From Morinoia aosen (Eukaryota > Arthropoda > Malacostraca > Amphipoda > Talitridae), in the NCBI GenBank assembly GCA_030386875.1, contig CM059562.1:22001360-22065359 (forward strand): 64,000 bases of DNA, given 5' to 3'. Of the stretch, positions 45,845-54,540 are shown piece after piece. The notes under the pieces are model-generated. The model had not been told where the DNA came from, searched no databases, and saw only the letters and a program-made list of their open reading frames with translations. Each line of letters opens with the position of its first letter. Positions within the stretch are counted from its first letter, which is position 1. A program made the translations under genes and the position numbers.

Positions 45845-46060
45845 GTTTCATTAAAAATAATGCCACATTGATTATTAATAATGGTTTTGTTCAATTTTTC
45901 TAGTTTTCGGAAGAGTTTACTTTGATCGAAATTTATTGAATTTAAAAGCTCCCCTAACGTTTTGTGATTAAAATTTTGCGACGCGTTTCGTCCTGTGTCC
46001 ACGGACATCATCAGGCTAAAAATAGTTTGAGATGTGCAGCTAATAAAATTGAGAACGGAG
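45845..46060 (-). mobile_element. Penelope-like element fragment, inverted copy 1
   Basis: On the minus strand: a ribozyme segment followed by a frame reading NHKTLGELLNSINFDQ and SKLFRKLEKLNKTIINNQCG, ending at a TA-microsatellite. The same sequence, over 90 percent alike by eye, occurs on the plus strand at 46185-46400. There the frame continues into CIKEGLLPKYT, a motif typical of the N-terminal part of Penelope-like reverse transcriptases. No RT domain is present, so only the 5' end of the element remains. Confidence 0.75.
45974..46022 (-). ncRNA. hammerhead ribozyme (Penelope type), intact core
   Basis: Minus strand: CUGAUGA (46008-46014), stem II GUCC/GGAC with loop GUGGACACA and one extra U before it, GAAA (45986-45989), a two-base-pair stem III (AC..GU) with a GC loop, and the cleavage triplet GUC (45980-45982). 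Stem I forms between UUUUAGC upstream of CUGAUGA and GCAAAA after the cleavage site, with one A-A mismatch. Minimal hammerheads with such a short stem III are known from the repeats of Penelope-like retroelements. They cleave 3' of GUC and usually act best as dimers. Confidence 0.85.
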
Positions 46061-46184
46061 AATGTACCTTCCACTACGGAACCTAGGTCGCCTAGCCCTC
46101 CTCACTTCGCAGACCAACTGTACACCTTCTAACTTGCATCAAATGCACATTTCTACATTCGGGTAACCGCAGCCACTCTGCCCA

Positions 46185-46433
46185 CTTCTCCATTCTATTA
46201 GCTGCACAACTCAAACTATTTTTAGCCTGATGATGTCCGTGGACACAGGACGAAACGCGTGGCAAAATTTTAATCACAAAACGTTAGGGGAGCTTTTAAA
46301 TTCAATAAATTTCGATCAAAGTAAACTCTTCCGAAAACTAGAAAATTTGAACAAAACTATTATCAATAATCAATATGGCATTATTTTTAATGAAACCTGT
46401 ATCAAGGAAGGGTTACTACCAAAATATACTGAA
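46185..46433 (+). mobile_element. Penelope-like element fragment, inverted copy 2
   Basis: Mirror image of the fragment at 45845-46060, separated from it by about 125 bases of unique sequence. Plus-strand frame: ribozyme region, then NHKTLGELLNSINFDQ, SKLFRKLENLNKTIINNQYG and CIKEGLLPKYT, running into (TA)n at about 46433-46456. It extends about 30 bases further than copy 1 and so shows the Penelope motif more clearly. Truncated before the reverse transcriptase. Confidence 0.75.
46219..46266 (+). ncRNA. hammerhead ribozyme motif, cleavage site mutated
   Basis: Plus strand: CUGAUGA 46227-46233, GUCC 46235-46238, GGAC 46248-46251, GAAA 46252-46255, identical in core to the minus-strand copy. 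The cleavage triplet reads GUG (46259-46261) rather than GUC. Position 17 must not be G for hammerhead cleavage, so this copy is probably inactive. Confidence 0.8.
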
Positions 46434-46709
46434 TATATATATATATATATATATTCTTGATAATCTATACATCAAGAAATAAACAAATAAAATATATCAT
46501 ATTTTATTTTTTCCTAATATAAAGTTAAATCAACTCAAGTGTAAAGAGAGCCATTTCAACGCTCATGTACATTATATATGCATAGTATTCTCGATAGATC
46601 TCTCACATTTTTGTTCATTATGGAAATGATTTGCCTGGAGGGAACATTTTGAAGATTAGATTAAATTATAAGTTAGTTTAGGCCTCCTCATCCGCTACGA
46701 AAATAGAAC

Positions 46710-47020
46710 GTATCAAAAAGAGGACGGAGGAAGGCACCATTTAGTATGGAGATAAGAAAATGAGGAATCTATGCTGAAGGGTCATAGAAACAGTAAGATG
46801 GGAAAGAAGTTCATGAAACAAGATCAAAGTTGAAGAAGAAAGTAGTAGGTGCTGAAAAAACAGGACAGCAGTGAACCGAAAAAATATGGCCCGTAACAAA
46901 GCAAAAACCTATGTTATTTTAACAAAAAGGCCTACCTAACCTTTAGCTCGGGCCCTCACATTGTCCCCCAGGGAGCGCTACTTCCCATAGATACAATAGT
47001 TGTATCCCCCTGAGGGAGGG
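46710..47020 (+). repeat. dispersed repeat family A, copy 4
   Basis: Best match to copy 3: TTCATGAAAC.AGATCAAAG, GTAGTAGGTGCTGAAAAA, GGACAGCAGTGAACCGAAAA and GGGCCCTCACATTGTCCCCC. The 3' hairpins GGGAGCGCTACTTCCC, GATACAATAGTTGTATC and CCCCTGAGGGAGGGG are all present. A faint further similarity at 47580-47635 may be a fifth, much decayed copy. Confidence 0.85.
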
Positions 47021-49826
47021 GAACATTTTGAATATCATTAAAGAACATAACGGATGAAATTAGAGTTACAACGTAAATTTTCAATACCCTGCATCAGCTG
47101 GATGACCAATGAACCAGGAAAAAAAAAATTTGCAAAAGAAATGCATCATTCATAAATTACATACGTAGGCACTTAAAGTTGACTGAATGTGCTTGTTTAT
47201 TGGTTGAATGCTGAACAGCATTTCAAATAACAAGTTCAAAGACTGAAAATTATTTCATTAGAGCACCAAATGGAAAGCAAAGGCAAAGAATAGCACAAAA
47301 GAATTTCCTTGCGTCACTAATGCGGTTTTAGAGAAAAAAATTAGAGCACAATTAGCTAGCGCAATTAACTACCAAAAAAGTATTTGAAATAAATCATAAC
47401 CACAAATGATAGGGTCCACTGTTGCGCAGGACTCAATGCACAGGATTACAAATCTTGAAAAACAAATTAAACAAGAGAATAGTTGAAGACGACATAGCAT
47501 GGACAGTAAGAAAATGAATAAAAAATGTCTATCATGACAAGGCAAAGCGATAATTACAATATAAAATGACCCAAATTCACATCTCTCGGACCCTGTAGGA
47601 GTGCTAAGTCCCAAAAGTGCAAGAGTCATACAACGTTGTGCTATTTTTGGCCATGATACATATTTAGAGCAATCGATTTTTCATTATAAACTCACAGTTT
47701 TGGTTTATCACCAGCGTTTTCCTCTATTCTTGTTGGCACTGATACAAAGCACTGTGAAAAGCACATTGGTTTAATTTATTGTTCAATGTCAGCATTTGCA
47801 CTTATTAATATCGTGAAAGTAAGTAACTAATTGCGACATCAATACACATTTGAAAAAAAAAACAGTCTTTATAGCCACTCTGTGAAAAACTTGCAAATGA
47901 ATCAAGTGAATGTGAACTGTTCTGTAAACCTGCTCAGTAAACTATCCAGAGTACTTTGATATGAATACCACTGTTCTAGTTTCAAAACAGTTGGACGAAC
48001 AACACTTCACATAACTATGTTTAAAAAATTGAACTCAGCTTGAGCTCGAGAAGTGACGAGAAAAATCTGAGGATGAGCATAACGGCGGATCGCCACAACA
48101 TCCAAGTAAACTATCAATATATCAATAAACATGTTTTGGGCATCTGATGCAATACTACGTCACAATTTGCCTAACGCAATGATTGTGAAGAACACAGTCG
48201 AAACACCAAACGCAACCTTTGCAGAGGCAGTAACCGCCAGTACGCTCACGATGACACGCTGTCATTAACTGACAGATCGAGTCATGCCGCTTTCAAATGT
48301 TACGGCCGTTAATCAACTGAAAATTTTGCGCCTTCGAACCACCCAAGGCCAACTATGAATTTCACGTCCGAGCTTGACCGCGCTTGGTTTGGGGCGCGTA
48401 GAGGCAGTGTTAAAGCAGAGCAGGCCGACTAGCCTATAAATCGTGCATAATCGACCCTCACGTCCTTAATACACCGGCGATACGTCCTTGATTTACAATG
48501 AAGTGTTGCGGTACGTTATTATCTATGACAGAGATGCGAAATTGCGTGTCACGTTCTCCATGAATTCTTTTACAGTTTAAGAGCTTTTCGCTTATTCCCC
48601 AAAAGAGTTCCAGAAACTGAGAGAGCTTTTTGTCCCAGGTAAAATGAACAGTAACTAAGACCTCATTCCTCCGATTTGATTTTTCGTTTGAAATATTGGG
48701 CGGAAGAAATTTTACATCTGCATTTCTCTGAGGGAGGTCCGACGAGGGCAATTGTTGAGCTTTATGATTGAGACATCTTTCTGGTATTTGGGTCCAGCCA
48801 AGTTTTCTTAATAGCGGGGTCGCACGATTGAATCGCCTAAAATTACTTTTGTGCACAACTATGGCTTCGAAATTCAAACATGTTTTCAATTCTTTTTGAA
48901 GATATTGAGGTATTTCTCCCGGGACTAGACTGCGCTAGTCCAAACGCGATAATACCAACGACAGAATCATTAATCATTTTGCTCTCTTGTCAAAAATTTT
49001 CTAAATTAAGGGCTGATACGAAATTGTCATTAAAACGCGAAACTTTTAATTGACAACATCAAAGCTTTCCATGCTTTGAAATCCGCTCCATCTGTCGAAA
49101 AGCTTTTCTCTGGGGCAGTAGTAGTAGTAGTTTTTCATGCGATAGGTTATATAACGGAATTTCTTTTTCTCTTTGCAACAGTGGTTAGACATTCTACTGA
49201 TCTGTGATTGGAAAAGGAGAATTAAATTTCTGTGCTGAGTGCTGCTTGTGGACTGTTTGGAACTTCTAGATTTAGAAGAGTTCTGGGAGTGTTAGTAATG
49301 AGTGTTGGTTCTTGAATCATTTGCAACAATTAAGTTTGCACAATGTTTCGTAAGCTGATTGTTTTTATTTGTGAGATCTACATTAAAATCCCCAAAAACG
49401 TAAAAATGTTTTTAGACGCAGAAACTTATTGTGTCATGCACTCAATTCTCCTTTTCTCAACCTGTCACCGGTGGTGCGTTAGCTGTAAAAACACAAAGGT
49501 CATCCCAAAAGTCATGAAACATATCTTTTTAGCCTCGCCTCTACTGATCGTAGCGCGTTCGAAGCCATTGGGTTAGGTGGAGAGACCCTAAACCTCAGAG
49601 CGTATCCGAAGTCGGTTGGATACGAGCATTGGTCACGTCAGGATCCCTGTTACAGTGCACACCGGTTTTGAAATCACGTCACGATGCGCGATGCCGGATG
49701 CTTTCGAGCAGCGTTGGGCGAATAAGTTTGCTCAGAGTTGACGAAAAAAGGGTGCTGAAACTCTCGGATTGCTTAAGTAAGTTTACTGTTTGCTCCATTG
49801 TATTTGTCAGTTACAAGGTGGGATAC
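47021..49826. other. no gene identified
   Basis: AT-rich with a GC-richer stretch at 48.2-48.5 kb. A reverse open frame of 143 codons (48458-48889) is the longest, but I see no family motif and do not call it. A run of GTA/AGT triplets lies at about 49117-49132. Confidence 0.4.
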
Positions 49827-49932
49827 CCAGTCTAACGTTTTCGCTTAGACAACTAAGATTTTAACTAAGTGTACATAGTTTCTGTAGTGGGCGGCTAATA
49901 TCATAGACGCTCCGACGAAAAAGTTAGACTGG
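49827..49932. mobile_element. 106-bp MITE, copy 1
   Basis: Ends CCAGTCTAACGTTTTCG and CGAAAAAGTTAGACTGG are inverted repeats matching at 16 of 17 positions. The interior GGGCGGCTAATATCATAGACGCTCC recurs in the copy at 53003-53099. It directly abuts the mariner relic. Confidence 0.75.
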
Positions 49933-51240
49933 ACTGGGCGAAGAAATTTAAGGAGGCCCAGGAAAAGTGGAAGAATGATCCCATCTCGCTCTGGACGACC
50001 ATTGACAAGTGGGACCGATGTAAATGTGACTCGTGCGCTTGATTTGATTAATTCCGACTGTCGAATTAGAGTTAAATTGTTAGCTAATGGTCAAAACATT
50101 CCAAAACCAGTTGTGCTTTATGGTTTTATAGATGAATTGAACAGGCAAACGGTGTGCGCCAAAGCAGTCCCCAAACGCGCGCAGCGTCAGTGGCTCCGTG
50201 AGTTCCTGCAATGCCTCCCACAGCATAAAGAGATTTCGCGCAATTTCTGATGAATCGAAGGAGGGAAATTTGGTTGGCTTCAAACCATCGTTGATTTCTC
50301 ATGGAACGAGACTGAAAAGTCTGAAAAATCTTGGAAGATTTGCAGTGAAACTGTCCCTCTCAAATGGGTTCACAAAAAACAGTTTCCTGTAATTATTTCT
50401 GAGACAATAGCAAACAGATGTGAAGCCGAGCTGGCTTGGGCACTGCATGAGCCCGCACTATTATATTAGAACATTAAAACTAAGGAAATACCGTACTTTC
50501 GCATTTTTTTCAATATCAGTCAGAGCGTCCTGCCTAATTTTTATGATCGCTGAATATGAGTTACATAAAGTCGAGCGTTTCCACACTACTTTCTTTTTCA
50601 TATTGAACAGATAAAGTACGAGGTCGTCAAAATCGTTAGTCAGAGCAAAAATATAATGCAGTTCTACGCGCCCGACGGGAAAATGATAAAAATTGGACAG
50701 TATCATGGCAATCCGCCTGGGCAACAACCTCGATGTTTCAAAAGCTGTATTGTTACATCTGTTATTCCCTCATTTAATATACATATGAATCAGAATGTTC
50801 AAAATAAACACGTCCAATAAGTAAATATTTGGACTCTATATATATTAAGCACAAGATGCGTAATTTTTTATCACTCACTCACATCCTCACAAAAGAAATG
50901 ATGGAAATTACACAGAGCTACTCGTTGACTTCCATTCGATCCCGTTTTGAGGGATGCCAGCAATATGACGTCATTGCCAAGTTATCAAGTCTAGGACCAA
51001 ACCTGGAAATGTAGGTGCCATGGGTTGCACGTGAAGCACAACGTGACAATCCTGGCGCGGCCTCAAGACGCAAGACTTCTTTTTGAAGATCTCTCTCAAA
51101 CAGCGCCGTTTTGACAGTCTTGAGGACATCCAAGCGGCCGTGACAACAGCATTACGCGAGGCTCACGTAGAGGCCCACCGGACGTGGGAGTGTCGATAGA
51201 AAAGATACGTAGATTGTCATGGAGAGTGCGTAGTTCGAAG
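49933..51240 (+). pseudogene. mariner transposase relic
   Basis: The N-terminal part, in two frames: WAKKFKEAQEKWKNDP, then after a frameshift SGRPLTSGTDVNVTRALDLI, CRIRVKLLA and DELNRQTVCAKAVPK (about 49985-50185). This is the conserved helix-turn-helix linker region of mariner transposases. A DES-like first catalytic motif may lie at 50249-50257 in another frame. A C-terminal part is readable at 51083-51233 (QRRFDSLEDIQAAVTTALRE, then HRTWECR and a TAG). The 1.1-1.3 kb span fits one mariner. The middle, with the other two catalytic residues, is unrecognisable; the GC-richer ends suggest uneven decay or an insertion in the middle. Confidence 0.65.
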
Positions 51241-52555
51241 ATAATTCACAATTTCTATGGGTATCGTCAAAAAGTTTGTGGAATATATTTCATGGCTTTT
51301 GGGATGCTAGCTGTAAGTTGAAATAGAAAGTTTTCTCATAATTCCAAAATGTAAGTCTAGGGACAACGTGAGGAAAACATACAAGTCGACTTTGTATTCA
51401 GATCTGTCACTTGACAACTCCACTGACAGTTGAACATTTCTGGCGACGCATTGCTTTTCTCCTCTGACATTTTCTGCAGCGCAAAATTACTGATAATTGA
51501 CAGTGTTTCAACTGAACGTGAATTTTGTGATGAATATTCCGGCAAAGACTCAATTGAGAACCGACTCATGGTTTTTTTGCAACCGAATTTTCATTCACCT
51601 TTCAATAGTCTCATTTATAGAGATAAAAACTAGTAAACTATTTTTTTGAGAGCTTAGACACGTACATACATAACCATTAACAATACATCTGGTAGCTTTT
51701 AATTCAAAATCAGCCGAATAGAAACTTTAAACAGTTTGTTAAAGTAATGACTTTATCATTGTTTGCTTAGCTTACCACACACTAAATATTGTATTGCATT
51801 CGGAGTGGTGTAATTCCTTATTTTCATAGACGACATAACAAAGTTAGTAAGTTCCGAACGGTTGTAATGGGCAAATTTCTTTGTTCGGCTCAGCTCATCA
51901 CTTTTTGCGCTCAATTATTCCTGAGATTCTTGTCAAAGGCACGTCCCTGTCAAACTCTAGCATCATGATTAAGGACTGAAAAGTAAAAACACGTTAATGG
52001 CCTTGGAATCCTCATTACCTCAGCCTATACCTTGTGAAGCCAACCGCAATCGAAGTGTCATGAATGATCACTTTCTTAGTTTTTCATGACTGTTCTTCCT
52101 TGAAGAGCCGATTGGCTCTCGCCGGCCGGCAGCGTGTGCATGCCTGCCCATCACTCTGCAGCAATTCCGGCGAATCGACCAGTCGGTCAAATATTCCAGA
52201 AAAAATGAAGGATTCAACGAAGAGATGCACAAAATAATGATAATTAACAGGGGGTAATGAGCGCAATTTTAAAAATGGATCGAGTCACGCACGTTTTGGT
52301 GCATTTATTTTGATGCGGAAGGCTTCGATAGTGCCTTTTAGTGGTGAAACTTAGCATCTTTTTATCCATCATTAATTACAAATTATTCTAGAATGTGAGC
52401 ACAAGAGGAAATTTTAAAGATTTTTTCTTACGTATATTTCCAGCCAATAAAAGAAACGCTTGATGTGATGATACATGAGCATAGGAATCCTAAATCGCGC
52501 CGGTGAGCCTAAATCACTGCCTCGCTTCCATACCAGCGAGCTGTTGAACTTATAC
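51241..52555. other. no gene seen
   Basis: AT-rich; a GC-rich patch with GCCGGCCGGC lies at about 52118-52130. Confidence 0.5.
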
Positions 52556-52782
52556 GAATCTCAAGGTATGCAGATCTCAAGGTATGCGGATCTCAAGGTA
52601 TGCGTATCTCAAGGTATGCAGATCTCAAGGTATGCGAATCTCAGGGTATGCGTATCTCAAGGTATGCGGATCTCAAGGTATGCAGATCTCAAGGTATGCG
52701 GATCTCAAGGTATGCGGATCTCAAGGTATGCGGATCTCAAGGTATGCGGATCTTCAGGGTATGCGGATCTCAAGTTATGCGG
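52556..52782. repeat. tandem repeat, 16-bp unit, about 14 copies
   Basis: The unit GATCTCAAGGTATGCG repeats with mainly GCGGATC/GCAGATC/GCGTATC/GCGAATC variation. All plus frames remain open through it; those frames are artefacts of the repeat. Confidence 0.97.
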
Positions 52783-53002
52783 TTTGAAAATTAGTCCGAA
52801 TTATTCCACTGGGACGATGATTGATTCAAGTTATGAACTATTGGGAATACTTGGTCTAAAGCTTTGTCTCCTGCTCTCGAGTATTCACTACACTTGTAGA
52901 CAACTATTACAGCTTTGCAAAAAATAGTGGCAAAATTTATCATACTATTCATAATGTTACTAACAATTTTCAGAAAATATTCAGAGCGCGGTGACCCTAA
53001 AC

Positions 53003-53099
53003 CCTGTCTAACTTTTCCTTAATATTAAAAATTTTTGGCGCCCATGCTTTACATTGGGCCGCTGAAATCACACATGCTCCAACGGAAAAGTCAGACTGG
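53003..53099. mobile_element. 97-bp MITE, copy 2
   Basis: Ends CCTGTCTAACTTTTCC and GGAAAAGTCAGACTGG (14 of 16 inverted matches); interior TGGGCCGCTGAAATCACACA matches the copy at 49827-49932 in the same orientation. Confidence 0.7.
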
Positions 53100-53287
53100 G
53101 AAGTGGTGGGAATGAGTTTAAGACTCTTGCATATGTCTTCATAACTTTTTCACGCGGCTTTTAATTCACTGAAATTTTCATCATGGACAGGTGTTGTAAT
53201 ATTAGAACTATAAGTACTATATTTCCAGTTTGTACCAGGTTATACGAAGTTTAAAGATAAAATTCAAATTTTTGGGCGGTAATAAAT

Positions 53288-53515
53288 TTAGCACGTTGAC
53301 CGCTAGGGCTTTAAGTGAAGTTCATTATTCAATTCAAATTTAAAGTCAATTGTAGTAAGCAAATTTGAAATTCGTAAACATTAACTGGATCGTACTGTCA
53401 TTTAGCTTCGGTTAGGCGTTTAAAAAAAATAAGTTTGTGACTACTAGTCGGTCAGCAGCATTAAGAAAATTCCCTCCGTGTACACCGGCGGTTCGCATCG
53501 CGTCCAACGTGTTAA
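53288..53515. mobile_element. TTAA-type MITE, copy 2
   Basis: Right end AACGTG followed by TTAA (53512-53515); left end TTAG (53288-53291, one change from TTAA) followed by CACGTTGACCGC. The inverted ends match with small differences, and the interior aligns with the copy at 20589-20821 along its full length. Confidence 0.75.
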
Positions 53516-53669
53516 GACACTTGAATTTTTTTACAAATATAAAACAATAATTTTCATGCCTTACACAGATAATTTCAGTACTTATACGCATTTCCCTCGG
53601 ATTGTACTTAGTACGTCCACACATCTCTATGAATTGATTTCTTTAAATTTGTAAGGGCGTCAGATATTT

Positions 53670-54540
53670 CATTTCAAAATTCTTCAATGCTTCCATCGAT
53701 AAGTTCTTGTCATCAAACTTCCTTCTATTTTGATAAACAAGCCTTGATAGGATGCCTCATAGATTTTGGATGGGATTCAGTGTGGAGATTTAGCTGAGCA
53801 ATCAAGTACTTTGATATTGTGAGAAGTAAACCATGTCTTTGTCTGCTTTTGCGTGCATTGAAGCATTACTCTGTTGAAAAACGACTTCTTTATCATGCTG
53901 TGGAATAAATGGTATTAGATTGTTTTCTAAAACTCCAGTGTAAATCGTTGAATTTTATTTGTCCTTTATTTCAACTAACGTGCGTACGCCATTTGAGGAA
54001 ATGCTTCCCAAATCTCGAGCTCCCCACAGCATGGCCATTCGAATAAAAATCTTTTCATTCCTCCTACAGTGAAACCAGTAAGACAGGCATCCATTAGAAC
54101 CATTCAAATTTTACTTCTTTTCATCCGAGAAAATCAATTCCTGCATCTTTCATTAGTTTAAGAGACTTTTTATCTCACCCAGTTTTAATCCTCTCTCAAT
54201 TTTTTGAGATTACTTGTGGCTTTATTCTGTTCTCCCAGACAAAATTCTTTGTAACATAAGCTCTGACGAAGTCTTCAAGATGTAATATTTATATTAATTG
54301 AAGTCCGAATAGTTTTGAGCTTTTGTTACTCTTCTAAGCCTCACTAAACAGCCTGCGGATGGCTTTGAAGGCAATTCTGGTGGATGACTTCTGTGTCATA
54401 TTCCTCGCTATACTCCTCAGTATTGTGTAAAAAGATTTATCAACAGTCCTGAATGATTTAATCACCATAGCAATCGAAATTAAACGATATGCGGCTTCCC
54501 GAAATGTAAGAATGTTACTCTTTTCATGTTCTCAAAGTTA
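53670..54540 (-). pseudogene. Tc3-like transposase relic
   Basis: On the minus strand broken frames read FREAAYRLISIA and STRIAFKAIRRLF (N-terminal DNA-binding part), then FSDEKK near 54125, GSNGCLSYW, MLWGARDLG near 54040, FQQSNASMHA near 53870 and LNPIQNL near 53765. This is the order of a Tc3-type transposase. The second catalytic Asp is replaced by Ser and the third acidic residue by Gln, and stops and frameshifts occur throughout, so it is dead. Terminal inverted repeats were not found. Confidence 0.8.

Noticed and set aside
47380-47640. Fifth copy of the dispersed repeat family A
   Set aside because: Only the last 60 bases show faint similarity (TCTCGGACCCTGTAGGAGTGCTAAGTCCC-like order); below what I can support.
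48458-48889. 143-codon reverse open frame as a gene
   Set aside because: No recognisable motif, no splice or start context beyond an ATG, and length is possible by chance in a window this size.
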